A stretch of DNA of 64,000 nucleotides. It comes from Atherix ibis. Lineage: Eukaryota; Arthropoda; Insecta; Diptera; Athericidae. Of the stretch, positions 33,691 through 46,796 are shown in pieces (position 1 is the stretch's first letter; every line of letters begins with the position of its first letter). The stretch spans positions 50,011,020 to 50,075,019 of the forward strand of contig OY282607.1 in assembly GCA_958298945.1 (NCBI GenBank), written 5' to 3'. The position numbers and the translations under genes were made by a program. Below the pieces are notes generated by a model. That model worked only from the letters and a program-made list of their open reading frames with translations, was not told where the DNA came from and ran no database searches.

Positions 33691-36600
33691 ATTCCCTAAG
33701 AGAAAATGTCCGTACTATTCTATTTTAATAACCCTTTCCTCGTTATCATTTCTTCAACAAAAAGTGCGGAAAAGAACACCTGAAAAGCCATTGTCCATCA
33801 GAAACACGGAAAAAGTAGTGCCAGCTTTCGAAAAGTAAAACCAATCATGGATAAACATCCGTATTTATCTAAGACAACAACCCGAAAAGGACATAATGTC
33901 CAACCCTCCTACTGAATGAAGTATGGCACAGCACCTAATTACACGAAAATAAGTGGTAGGATATATGCAGCTAATTATCTTCTAAGCGAAGAAAAAAACA
34001 TGATCTTAAATGTAATTAGACCATTTGAAAAAATGGTACCCATCCTCTGTAGGGAATATTATAAAGATTTTCTAAGGTAATCTCGGTATGGCTAGCCTAG
34101 AAAAACTTATTTGTTTATTTAGGATACCAAACAACTTTAGCAGCAATAATTGAAACAAGAATATTTCACACTTCTATATAGCTTTATATATCTTGAAACT
34201 TATCGATTGAAATATGTTCTATAATAAATGTTTGCTTTTTTTGAGCTTTTATCTTATTTATAATTAAAAAAATAATGTTTCTTGTTGTTAATTTATGCAA
34301 ATAAATATTCTTAATGCTGTTCCAAAATATAATAAGAAAGTATATATATTTTATGAAAATCAATTTTTTGCCAAAGGCATATACTCGTTTAATAAATCAA
34401 AAATTCTTTTATTTTTGTTTGAATTCTGAATAGTCAATCAAATAACAATCTATTTACGGGATAATATTGAGGAAAAAAAAAACAATCTATTTACGATTTA
34501 TAGATGCGATAGTTAAAATCTCAGTAAAAAATCATGTTAACAGAAAATATTTTTCAATAGCAAATATTGCTATTTGTAGATATTTTTTGCCTCTTCAGAC
34601 ATATAATTTTGAGTAGTCTAGATAGAAAATAAGAATAATTTGAAAAAATTAAATTTAAATAAATATACATAAAGTAATATATAAAATGACTATTTCTTGG
34701 TTATACTCGTAGGATTGTATCGAGAGGCACCTCCTTTTGCGAAAGTAACTGTCGTACAAGTCTGAAATGTACAAAGCGTTTTTATATGCTCCGAAGAAGT
34801 CGACACACTATAAAAAAATGCGTAGACATGAAATTTGTATTCATGACGCAGAAATATGTCAGAAGATGGTATTGAGCCTGCAGGCTAAAATACCCTTCTT
34901 AGTAGCAGTCATATTTGTGGCAACCTTTCCCAAATTATGGGGTACTGTTATCGAACGGACGTTGAATCGTTGCACAAATTGATATACGCCGACGAGATTT
35001 GCTATTTTCCATGTTATTACAACATTTCCTCCAATTTTTATCATGTACTTGTATATTTTTTTTATAGCAGACAAAAATTTCGAATATTCTGTTGGCGTTA
35101 CAAGACAAACGAAAATGTCGTTAGGCTATGCATTCAAGTAAGAAGAAATAAAGGTACGAGTACATCATATTATTATATGAATATGTTTTCTTACAAAAAT
35201 TGTAGATTATATTTTATTACTGAGATTAGACTTATGGAATACTGTTTTTCGAATTTCAATAGTAAGTTTTTGATTCAAGCCATGGTCTAATAATAATACA
35301 CGTACGTTTAAGTAATTGCTCAGTAACATATCGATTTGCGAATGCTAGAATTTTTTTAAGTATAAACATATTTAAAAAAGAGTTTAAATTTGAAATTCAA
35401 ATAGCATTGCAAAGTTGTAAATTTTTTTAAAAAAAAACCCCTAGTGTATTATGATCGTTTAAATTCAACCACAGACTAAAATTAATAAGTTGCAGAATTT
35501 TTCAATACGAGACGTGAGCAATAAAATGTTCAGGCTTTTTCTATATTTAGGCTAGCCTTGATTTTTATTGTTATTATTATACCTTTTTTTATAAGGAGAA
35601 TTTTTTACATAAGATATGCTACCGTAAGGCATAGAATTTTCTACTCAAAGTTAAAAGTTCATTTTAAAATCATTTTCAAACTTAACACATATTGACTATA
35701 TTATGCGAATTTACAATTATCCTTGAATAAAAGACTGCATTTAAATAAATATTAATATTTTCTCATAAAAATGTCGTGAAGTCATTATTACTTTTAAACT
35801 TTTATAGAATGAAATAAAAAGTTTCCAATTAAAAATAGACTTTATATTAATAATTTCATTTTAGTACAGAAAATATCATATCTTTTTTGGCATAAAACAC
35901 AATTTTGAACAGCAGAACATACTTACAGAGTCAAAAATGATAACATTACTCTACCAAAGAGCCAACTGCGAAGCTTATTGTAAATTTATTTTCGAATCAT
36001 CTGAACCTTCTTTATCCCTTTTATCGCAATTCAGAAAATTTAATTTTAGATAATTTTAGCACTGCAGAAATTTTGTAAGGGTTTAATTGGTCGGTAATGT
36101 GGTCTCGTCATACCCACATCATAAAAAAATCATTCAGATTATAAAAAAATTGGAGACACCGAAGGTGTTAACTTATTCAAAATATGGTGTGGCAAAGGAA
36201 CTGGAATTGCGGAAAGGTATAAAAATTGGGAGAGGCGAAAAGTGGAATTTTAGTAGAAATTTTAGAAAAACAGTCCAGAAAAAAATAAAATAACCATCAA
36301 TATAAAAAAAAGGATCAAAAATAAAGGAAAAAGGTGTGAAAGAACTAGATGTTGAGTCATGTCCTAAACCAGCTATGGCACTCCTTGACCAATTGTTTGG
36401 GGTGCAATTATTTTTTCAGCGACGATGATCTTACTCCTTACAAAATTCTCTAATTCAAGTAACTAGAGTGGACCGAGTAGTTACCCACAGGTGCGGGAAG
36501 GAGAAACTTTAAATAAAAATTAAATTAATTCAACTTAATTTTCTTAGCACATTTATCACATATGGTTGGAAAAATATGTAATAAACGTACTTGACGATAT

Positions 36601-37729
36601 TTTTTTTTTAATTTTTTTTTTTAATTATACTATAATTTTTTACAAATTTTATTTTATTGTAAAATATTTAAAAGTAATTTTTTGTAATCATTTATTTATA
36701 TAATTTTTGTTTTAATAAATTCTGATTAGTTAACTTTTTTCATTAGAAATTCTTTAAAAAAATAGTTTTTAAATGACATGATAATTTAGTAAATGTTACT
36801 TTTGTATTAAAATGCAATATAATTTATTTGCCAATAATATTTTAACTGGTTTGATGCGGGTAAAGGCATAGTGTTTCAACTCATCCGATATTCAAATCTC
36901 GACCAAAAAAGAACAATGCTAGAAATTCAGCCTCAATCATACGATCGTATCTCTGGTTCGGCCGTCTTCATATCTTTTTATAGCTAAGTCAATTTACTGC
37001 ACATGACACTTATGTATGAGGTTTATTCGAAGAAACCTCATCGAATCATGGAATTTTCTAACGAAAGTTCTACCAGAGGCACCAAAATCGTCCGAAATTT
37101 GCATATTTAGCCTTGCTGATTTGTACGCCGCCAACTTAGAACTTTGTCAACGAACAAATCACAGAAACTACCGCAGAGGCTATAATAACAAAAGGTACAT
37201 TATAATAGATGTACTTTATTCTTATGAATAGTATAAGGTAGACTAACTTAAATAAGCTATATTGGCTGATGTTTCATTTTATCTACTTTTAATTTTCGAA
37301 CAAGATATTTTTCATTTACGGCCAGTATCGAATTTTTTTTAGAAACGCCAAAATTGCAACAATGCATTTTGTTTTAGCTTCATTGACTCAGTGAGAAATT
37401 CGGATAAAAATGACAGTAGAGCTCAAACTATTTGCTTTTACTTCAATATTGTTTACTTATATTTTTTTTCTTAAAAAAAATTATATAAAGAAAATTACTG
37501 CAACTAAATCGCGTATTGTTTTATTACAATAGAACATCTTGTAATGATATTTATTTATTTATAATGTTTAGGCGCACACTGAAACAATATTTTTAAATTA
37601 TCCAAATTTCTTTTGAAAATAAGTCGGCAATTCTTGTTTTTGGTTGGAAAATTGTGTTCAGTGATAGACCAATTTTTTGCTCAATAGTTTTGTTAGCATA
37701 TAAAATCGTTCCTTTTTTAGTGAAAAAAA
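33691..37729. other. AT-rich spacer, about 4 kb, no gene seen
   Basis: No supported gene. Short frames (for example 34937-35290, 36087-36293, 37016-37231) have no recognised motifs. A weak tRNA-like stretch at 36848-36906 is discussed under findings. Confidence 0.45.
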
Positions 37730-38170
37730 TCTAGCATTGATATTGTTCAGTGCGGCATAATTGGTCTCTGTTTCTTTCGAAATGAGGCTGAAACTCTCGG
37801 TATTGTTAATGAAAATCTTAAAGGGGCTTTTTTGTTTGTTGAAAATATGAAAACCATAGATCCGAACAATATTTTGCTCCAGCAGGACGGTGCTGCTGCT
37901 CATATGTCTTGCAAAACGTGATATTCATACAGTCGACATTTCAATATCATTCCGTTTTCATTGGCGTCCATAAAATCTAATAAACCGGGAACAATTAATA
38001 CCCTGAAAATAAATATTGAGAAAGTTATAGTAGAAATAGACCCGAATTTACTCAAAAAGCATTAAAAAATTGGGTCGATCGGATGAGTTTTTTCAAAAAT
38101 AGTCTATGTACTCGAAATTATTCAAAAAATAATTTGACCAAAATTATACTTTTCTTTGTAAATGTTTTAT
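37730..38170 (+). mobile_element. DEAHF-type transposase fragment
   Basis: Readable across frames: VQCGIIGLCFFRNEAETLG (the GGIIGPYFF region), IVNENLKGAFLFVENMKTI, NILLQQDGAAAHMSCKT (second catalytic Asp kept in QQDG), then a stop, a trace of the following strand, and ALKNWVDRMSFFKNSLCTR as C-terminus. It is 5'-truncated and lacks the DEAHF part. No terminal repeats seen. It is close to, but separate from, the next fragment. Confidence 0.65.
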
Positions 38171-38439
38171 TTTTGAATTATTTTAAAAAGCACCTGACAT
38201 TTGCTTGTCCATTTTGAATTAATAAATGAAGTGATTATGTTTATGTCAATTTGGTTATTACTACAATATTGCTAAGTTCGAATCCACCTTGAGTTGGTGT
38301 AGCGCTAACAGAGTGAGTTTTTTTCAACTTTCAAAATAAATATCAAAACACGTGTGTCTTGAGTTTTTTTTTTATATTTTAGTTGTAGAGTCCTTAACAC
38401 CCAAGCTTACTAATAACACAGGCGTTCTGTAGAAATGAC

Positions 38440-39006
38440 ATTTCGTGGTCATTTCGGTGACAAAGAAAATCGTCAAATATGCATTCACAAACAAGGTTGC
38501 CGAATTTAAAATACGGAAAACTATTACGTGATTGACAATACCTGATGCATCTTAAAGAAGTCACTGTTGGAAGGAATTATTGAGTCGTTTTTCTTTGAAC
38601 ATGATCGTGAAGAAGCCATTATAGTGAATTCTAAACGATATCGTGACATCTTAATGAAATTAAATGAATTCAATGTGAATGAGATTTGGTTTCAAAAATA
38701 CGGTGCCACGAGCCACACAACACATTTAAAAATGTGTTTGTTGCGGCACTATATGATTTGGCCGTCCCAGATCTTGAACAATTTGACACCGTTTGACTAC
38801 TTTCTTTGGAACTATTTGAAAGAAAAAATCCATGCCTATTATCCAAGAATAATTCAAGACCTAATGATCAAATAAATCAAGATCTAAACAAGGAATTGAA
38901 GCCGTTGATCCATTATTATTAAGAAAATTTATTGATAGTTTTGACGTTCGTATGCAGCCTTGCAAACTAATTCACGGTGATCATATGAACGATATTATCT
39001 TTTAAA
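38440..39006 (+). mobile_element. DEAHF-type transposase fragment
   Basis: A 102-codon open frame (38567-38875) reads GIIESFFFEHDREEAIIVNS, KRYRDILMKLNEFNVNEIWF, QKYGATSHTTHLKM (the second catalytic Asp replaced by Tyr), then SQILNNLTPFDYFLWNYLKE with the third Asp present. After a stop the C-terminal tail NFIDSFDVRMQPCKLIHGDH MNDIIF is readable to 39005. Upstream, CIHKQGCRI near 38480 corresponds to NKQNCRI in relatives. Broken and missing its N-terminal half. It has the same orientation as the preceding fragment but different text, so it is not a duplication of it. Confidence 0.7.
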
Positions 39007-42000
39007 CATATTGAAATAAATTTAGCTTTAATTTTCAATAAAAAAAATTGATATTTGCTTACTATATATGAGTTTGTTTTCTGTTTAAAAAATTACAGTA
39101 GATGGCGCAACATAAGTGTCAATATTACTTGAAATAAAATTTAAAAAAAAGATAATTCACCTTTTTGGAAATAATAAATTTTGTTCTACGAAATATAGAC
39201 TGTTGGAAAAATAAATCTTTGTACTATTTAAGTGCAATAAAATATAGTCTTATCGACTATAATTGAGAATCACCTTTTGACATTAACTTGAAATGAATAT
39301 TGTGTAGTTGTTGATGGCAAAAATTGACAATGTCAGCCAATTTAAAATAATTCATTTCTTTGAAATTTTTGCTTATAAATTTGGAAAATTCATGATGATA
39401 AGATGGATGATAATATGATTAATAAATAGGCTTTAAGAATAAAAGCAAATCTGATTAAATTCGATTAGAAATATTTTTTATTGACTACTGGTTTAATAAG
39501 AAGTACCGAAAAAGGTCGGTACTGAAAATTTAATATTTTTTTCAGCTCGTAAAAATCAAGAGTAAATTTCCATACTATGAATAAAATAATCCCACTTCTT
39601 TTTTACTTATATGAATTCTTGGAATGACATTTTCAATATATGAACTTGTGTGAATATTAATTATTAAATATCGATCGCGGTCACCAGTTAAATCATTCAT
39701 CATACTTCCACCCATAAAGCTTACATAACGAAAACTATTAGTCACTAATGTTAATGTCTTCTTCTGTTTTTCGATACTATCTTCATGTTGGATGGGGGAG
39801 GGGGTATTATTTAGGAGGAAACTCTCGTCAATAACTATTCAAAGGTATATAGAAGTCAGTACTCGTATGTGTACATTTTCTATGTTGTCACTTATCGTAA
39901 AAATGTCTACAAATTACTTTTAGTAGAATCTTCCGCTATCGGTGCACAAACAGAATACTATGCGTCTACTTGGATATACTTATACATTTAATAAACAGAG
40001 CCCTAATTGAGTTGGTAACATTTTGAAGAATAATTAACTCACGAACTGTTTCTGTTGGCTTTATTGAATAATTGTTACTAAATAATTGATCGAACTTTTG
40101 GTGACACAGTAAACACCTTTGATGACGCGGTGAACCGGATTTATTGATCGAAGCTGTTTTCATTAGAAACTTATTATTGGTTATTAAATCAAAACCAGAA
40201 ACAAAATTAACAAAACATATATAAGAAACAAAAACGTTGATTGGGATAACTTTCATCCATTAGCTATAATCTATTTTCGATATGACCTCTTAAAGTTTAC
40301 TTCCCATTTGTCTTTTAAAGAAATATGACAATGTACCGAGTATCCAAATAGAAATCACGTTGTACCTAATTGACAAAAGAAGTGACTTGAACAGAAGAAA
40401 GTCCTAAATGAACAAACTTCTATCATCAAATTGTACAGTGCTTTGCACTAAGAACTAAAATATATACACCACGCTACCCATTTTATAAACAATGATAATG
40501 TGTATCGGTAATGACAGAAAACAAGGACAATGGAAATGTCAATAATACATACACTAAAATAGTCGACCTGAAGTTATTGTTCGGAGCTTTTCAGTTTTGG
40601 GGATGTAACACCCCAAAAAGGATGTCAATGTTCACATGATAAGTTTGCCTTTTACTATACGACATAGACAACGACACCTTAAAACATGACCAAATAAGTT
40701 CACTTTATGTGAGAAGAAAATTGCAAAAGTCAAGAAAATTCAATTTTGTAAAAGGTTTCGTGAGTGTACGGACATCAGTCAGCCTGGATGGCATTTATCA
40801 TATGCTTGCTTATCAGTTAAATTGAGCATTTCTTCTGTGCATTTATGAGTAGAATTTTGCTCAAAGTATAACAATTCATTATTGGTTATAATTCTTTTGA
40901 AGAACATGAACCATGAGCTAGCGTCTATATTATTGCTCGTGCATAAAAAAATCTATATTATTGCTCGTGCATGATGGCTTCGGCACCACCTATCCTCAGT
41001 AGACGTAACTGTGCATTATCCTCTCACCTTTTATTCTGGATTGATACGGTATTCTTGACTGTGGTCGCTTATGAGTAAAGTACTGGTCATCTATTTCCAT
41101 ACTTTCAGCTGTAGGTGGTTGATGTTCAGTATCATTTTGGTATCCATTTTCATCTTTAGCTCACATATTGAACATAAATATAAGATATGCTCTTAGAAAA
41201 ACTCTCTCAAGACATTGAAGCACACAACAAAGAAGATTCTATTTGGCTTTTACGTTGATTGGTTGCTATGCAAGGAGATAAAAGTACTTTACTCACGTGC
41301 AAATTGGATAATAAATTAATTAGAAATTTTCGCACCGCTATGGTACTTTTGTGCATCATAGAACCATAAGCGATATTAGGAAACAGTTTTTTTTTGGATA
41401 ATAAAGCTATTATTATTATTATTATTATTATTTTTATTATAATTGATTTACACAAGAACTAATTTGTTATTGATTGATTTACACAAAAACTAATCTAACT
41501 ACAATTTCGAAAATATTTAATTATTTTTCCATAAATTGAATTAAAATATTGTCTGTTTTAACGCGAACAGTCTTTCTACAAAAATTAGTTTACTGTTAAT
41601 TATACGTTGAAATAACTTAGAGAAATTCTCAGAAGATTACTAAAAAAATATTGAAAAATAAAAGAAAATAACCTAATCAGATATATTTTGTTAATTTGAT
41701 TTGAAGCAAAACTACTTTTAAAAATAAGTCTATTTAAATCTGCTTTTGAATAACGAAACTGCTAAATTTCGAGCTCAGTAAATGTTAGTAATAATAGCTA
41801 AAAAATTTACATCTATACCGCTATATTAATATCAATTTGGACTTATGAAATTTATTACGATTAATAAACTTACGAAAATCAACTAAATGTAACAATATAT
41901 ATAATACTTTTGTCCATTGGGTCATTAAAGATGAATGTGTAAATTTATTTCTGTTTAGTTTGAGTTTTTCACGTTCATCCCATTAACCAATTTTCGTCAT

Positions 42001-42139
42001 GTTTAATCACTAATATTTACATTTTAGTTTACTGGATCCATAATAACGTTATGGGTGTTTCTGTAAAACCAAATGGGAATATTCCATTTTTACGGTGGGT
42101 CAGTAATATTATATTATTTAACGTGACTTATCTGTCGTT
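39007..42139. other. AT-rich spacer with minor repeats
   Basis: No secure gene. A 96-codon minus frame with its own ATG (40256 down to 39966) begins with a hydrophobic, signal-peptide-like stretch (VIPINVFVSYICFVNFVSG) and has a CLLC pair, but there is no support beyond that. A 29-base unit (CTATATTATTGCTCGTGCAT plus A run) is tandemly duplicated at about 40925-40980. An ATT microsatellite lies at 41409-41431. Confidence 0.4.
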
Positions 42140-43565
42140 AAACACAGTTATAAGCTGATTACTCCTACTGTTAGTGGCGCGGCCTATCTAAACCTCTACT
42201 GTCATAAGCAGTGACAGCACCCAAAATAATTACCAGTATCTTCCACCAGCGATCCGTAGACCGCATCCACGATATGGGTATTAACCATAACCACTACGTT
42301 GCTGCCTAAGGCGCCTCACCATTATCAGCCACAGTGTGTTTTAACACCATAGGGTACCCCGATTCCCGTAGTACTTCGGTTTATACTCCGCTCATTGAGC
42401 TACGGTAAGGAATCTGGTAATCCCTTGTTTAAGAGTACTTCGGTTTGTACGGTATGGAATCTGGAGTAATCCCTTGTTTTAAGAGCTACGGTAAGGAATC
42501 TGAAGTACAAATCGAAGTACTCTTGTTTTAAGAGTACTTCGGTTTGTACTTCGCTCATTGAGCTACGGTTAGAAATCTGGTAAATCCCTAGGCACCTTGG
42601 TAAGGAATCTTGTAAATCGACCTAGGTCTTTCACCCCGATTCCACACGCACCTAGGTTATGCAAATCTCCGTACAGACCACACTCAATGAGAAGGTGCTT
42701 GGCACTCTCCTCCGCCGCCCCACAATGGCATCTAGCCTTCCAAACCAGGCCATGTCCCGTGAGTAAATACCCAAAGTACAGATCAAATCGATACGCAGAT
42801 TCAAAGCACACATGTGAAATGAACATGTGGGTCCACCTGTCATTCACACTCTCATCCCATCGACGTTGCCAAATTTCATACATTCTATTCAGGACCAGTA
42901 CATGCCGCTGGTATGGACTAAGATCTTGAACCTCTTCATTCATAACCGAACAACCAGCAAGCGGGATGCCCCGCCGCAAACAATAATGACTGCTTCCACG
43001 CAGCACCTCCACATCCCATGGAATTTCTCCCATGAGAATCTGCTTTGCATCGGTTGACACAGTTCAACTTACATACATTCAAACATGCACATACAAAGCC
43101 AGACGATGAACTGAATTTATGTCCACCCTTGCACCCGTACACACGACGCATACATTGCACACGGAACAAACACACTCTGGTACAGGACTTTCACCGCTCT
43201 GGATCGAAGTACCCATTCTATGCGAAATACTCGCACCAGCATGTCAATCAAACGGGCCACGCGCCCCCTTAGATGTTGCAAGTGAGGCCGAAAGTTCAGC
43301 CTCTCTCCAACCTTTACTCTAAGGTAACGTTCTTCCCACGCGTATCGGACCCCGACCGCCACGAAACGAATATTGGGCGGCCTCCTGAGCGGCAAAAAAG
43401 CCCTTCAACGACATGCACACATTCTTCCTTTCTGAAACATTGACTCCCATTCTATTCCGTTATTCAGACACCATCTGCATATAGCGGCTTTACGCTACCT
43501 CTACCGCATACCTACTCCCCCTCTCAATCAGAAGTAGAAGATCAACAGTATATGTGATCATTACG
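42140..43565 (-). mobile_element. R1-clade non-LTR retrotransposon, 3' part
   Basis: Read on the minus strand. It opens near 43560 with the RT core TYTVDLLLLIERGSRY, where the catalytic YADD is YTVD. Then NNGIE, a frameshift, PPNIRFVAVGVRYAWEERYL, RVKVGERLNFRPHLQHLRGR and EWVLRSRAVKVLYQSVFV (43117-43395). A 163-codon frame (42569-43060) gives the C-terminal region: WQRRWDESVNDRWTHMF, LYFGYLLTGHGLVW, and a Cys/His group CHCGAAEESAKHLLIECGLY. This layout is typical of R1-clade ORF2. Downstream, 42180-42560 is a 3' untranslated region with repeated GTACTTCGGTTTGTAC and GAGCTACGG units. It is truncated on its 5' side and not in rDNA. It is noticeably GC-richer than its surroundings. Confidence 0.8.
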
Positions 43566-45149
43566 GTTGGTCAGTAATTTGGCAATGTAAATTGATATCT
43601 TATGAATTTGTAGTTATGAGAAAATATATTTTTAGTACAAACTATAATAGCTATTTTCCAGTGCTGTCCATAAAAATTTTTGCAATTTCTATAGTAAGAA
43701 ATCTCTTTACTATCATAGATGTATGTAGTAACAATCGAACCTGTTATTTTACATAGAATTAAATATGTAATTTTTCAGCCTCATATCATACATAATTTAA
43801 AAATATAATAAAGTCATAAATTCAAAATTCAAAATGCTACAAAAGCAATAACTAAATGCTTATAAGTGGTATTTTGTAAAACTTCTTATAAATCATTTAT
43901 TATTGTATAATTAATATTCCTGAATTCAAGTTTATAATACCTTACATAGTTTGACTGTTTAAAATTAAATGCAAATTTTATGACTACAGATATGATATTG
44001 CACATTTAGAGTTGGAATGTAATTTCTCAGAACAAGATTTTATGGTTGAAATGATACCAAAGTTTAGCATATACAATAGTTATGAATTTTAGAGCTCACA
44101 AAAGAATAATTTCATATAAATTGTCTATCGAGAGTATACTCTAAAGATAAGTTCATTGTGGATTACCTCTTTCATAATTAATTTGATAATAAAATAAACT
44201 TTAGATTGTTCTCGGAAAGTATCCGCTTGGACGCAGTTAATCTAGAGGAATTTGAAACCTTTCTACTCTCTCTGTCTCTCTGCAAATACATTCAGAAAAT
44301 AATTCAATTTAGGCTAAATTTAATTATTATTTAACAAAACCTAAAGACTTAATAGTTTTCTGAATATTTTATATAATATTTAAAGTCCTTCTCTCACTTG
44401 CTTGAACTCATAAAGATCATATTTAATCAAAGTTTATTTTAACAAATCTTAACATTTTATTATCCTTTCTTGAAATATGTACAGAAAAAAATCTTCAGGA
44501 GATTCAAAATGACTAAAAATACAAATAGTTGCAAATGTATTTTTTCTCTCGAAAATTTGTATACAAATAATATTTTTTTTATCAAAGTCCCTTATTTATA
44601 AACAGTAAAAAAATAATGATTTCAGAATTTTAAATTTCGTCTTATTATGCAAAGGAGTTTAATTTTTTATTATAAATTTGCTTACAAAAATAGGAATACA
44701 ATTTGTGGGTGTACTTCGACAATTAAATTGAAATTATTTTAAGTTAAACTTACTTTTTTTCTTAATTGTCTTAAGATTAGATAGGATTATACATAATCAA
44801 TAATATTCTGGGTTATATACTCTCACTAATATTGAACACATTACTCATACCTTAAATATTTTTACAGTCAATAGGGCGATACAATATTTTATATGATCCT
44901 ATAGCAATAATTTAGAATGGGAGGAGAGGATCTCTTACGAATTTTATCTTTAACAATTAACTATTATTGTAGTAGAGTAGTTTTTTAGAAATTTGTTTAT
45001 TTTATTAAAAGTTTTTAGTTAAAAGATAACATAAAATTGGTTATTTTTTTTTAAATTTAAATGATATTTGAGGGAAGATACAAGGATATATAGACGAGTT
45101 AAGGAAAATACCCGCCAATATAGCCCCAAATAGGAGTTACTTATTTTAT
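43566..45149. other. AT-rich spacer, no gene seen
   Basis: No supported gene or element in about 1.6 kb. Confidence 0.5.
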
Positions 45150-45578
45150 AAATTTAAAAAGTCGCTCGTTCATTATCGTTTTAAATGTCGATGGGTGTAT
45201 TAATGGAAGAGTGGAAGTAAACAGTTCTCTTTCTGAAGGATTAGGATGGTAGAATAGTGTATCGTATATAAAAGAGAGCATTGAAGATTATTCGAAGAAT
45301 TCGGGATTGCAAGGTTCGGATTCGAAAGGAATAGTGATGGATGTAGTTCCGTAGAATAGTGATGGCTGTAGAAATATCTTTATGATGTGTAAGGATGACT
45401 GTAAGGTTGGCATATGTTGCGGTAGGGATAACACTGTGACAAGGATTATCTTGGGTGTAAGTTTTGTAGGGCATTGGACCTAAGATGCTAACTTGAGGGA
45501 CACTGGCGGAGATACGAGGGTCGTTCAATAAGTCCTTAGAAAAAGATGGAAAAAAACTGTTTTTCAACAAAAAAAATT

Positions 45579-46627
45579 TTATTTTTCAACATAATTTCCT
45601 TATAGCTCTATACACTTTTCTAATCGTTTTTCCAAAATTTTTATCCCGTCCAAAAAATAGGATTTCGGAAGTTCTGCAAAATACTCATCCGTTTGAGCAA
45701 TGACGTCCTCGTTGGAAGTGAACCGTCGTCCGCCAAGCCATTTCTTCAGATTGGGGAAAAGAAAATAGTCACTCGGGGCCAAATCTGGTGAATAAGCAGG
45801 ATGATGCAAAATTCCGTTCTCAATTCCACAATTTTGGCCATGGAAACAGCGCAGGTGTGCACACGCGCATTGTCCTGATGCAAGAGGATTTTTTTCTTCT
45901 TCAGATGGGGGCGTTTCTCTTTGATTTCCTCGCTCAACCATTGCAATAATGACTCGTAATACGCTCCTGTTATTGTTTTTCCTTTTTCCAAGTAGTCGAT
46001 AAAAATGATGCCCTGCGAATCCCAAAAGACCGTGGCCATCACCTTGCCGGCCGATGGCACAGTTTTTGCCTTCTTCGGAGCCCGTTCACCCTTGAAAATC
46101 CACTGTGATGACTGTCTCTTCGTTTCTGGAGTGTAGTAGTGTATCCAGGTTTCGTCCACAGTGACATATCGACGAAGGAATTCGGCAGGATTGCTATGAA
46201 AGAGTGCCAACATAGCCTCAGAGTCCACTGCAAGATTGCGCTTATTCTCCTCTGAAAGCAAACGCGGCACCAATCTTGCCGAAATTTTTTTCACAGACAA
46301 TTTTTCATGCAAAATTGAAGCGACTGTACCTTGTGATATGCCCGTGGCCTCAACTAATTCGCGCACTTTAATTCGCCGATCGTTCAAAATCAGATCGTGG
46401 ATTTTGTCGATGATTTCAGGAGTAGACACCTCAACTGGGCGTCCTGAACGATGTTGATCTTTTGTGGATGAACGGCCACGTTTAAATTCATTCACCCAAT
46501 TGTAAACCGTCGCAAACACATGTGCAGATGTGCCATGAACTGCATCCAACTCGGCTTTGATTTCTTTGGGGCTTAAGCCTTTCAAATGGAGATGTTTGAT
46601 GACAGCCCTAAACTCGCTTTTTTCCAT
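45579..46627 (-). pseudogene. Mariner transposase, one frameshift plus late stop
   Basis: ATG at 46627 (MEKSEFRAVIKHLHLKG). A single frame covers both helix-turn-helix domains (YNWVNEFKRGR; VEATGISQGTVASIL), ARLVPRLLS in place of WVPRLL, TVDETWIHYYTPETK (first Asp) and HQDNARVHTCAV (second Asp). The frame is lost at an AAAA (plus strand 45808-45811; TTTT in sense), exactly where the copy at 7.9 kb is broken. The next frame gives ILHHPAYSPDLAPSDYFLF (third Asp, spacing 34 if one base is restored) through LEKRLEKCIEL, then TAA at 45600-45602 where a Lys codon is expected, followed by GNYVEK and a second TAA at 45579. Apart from these two lesions it is complete. Confidence 0.92.
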
Positions 46628-46744
46628 TGTTATGCACAAATAAATGTCGTTAACTTTAATCGACGATAGAAATTAACCTACGCTATGGATCGAGCTGAAA
46701 TTTTGACAGCTTTCCTGTCGATAATGCAACTTACAAAAAAAATA

Positions 46745-46796
46745 TAACCGTAAGTAGCATTATCGACTTTCCTGTCGATAATGCTACTTACGGTTA
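46745..46796. repeat. Perfect palindrome in a mariner leader, 22-base arms
   Basis: Positions 46745-46766 and 46775-46796 are exact complements around the loop CTTTCCTG. The phrase TTTCCTGTCGATAATGC occurs both here and just upstream (about 46710), giving a forward, reverse, forward arrangement. Confidence 0.93.

Noticed and set aside
38276..38290. GTTCGAATCC B-box-like motif
   Set aside because: The flanks do not form a T stem and no A box stands at a sensible distance upstream.
42597..43322. Plus-strand open frames opposite the R1-clade element
   Set aside because: They are shadows of the GC-richer minus-strand coding sequence.
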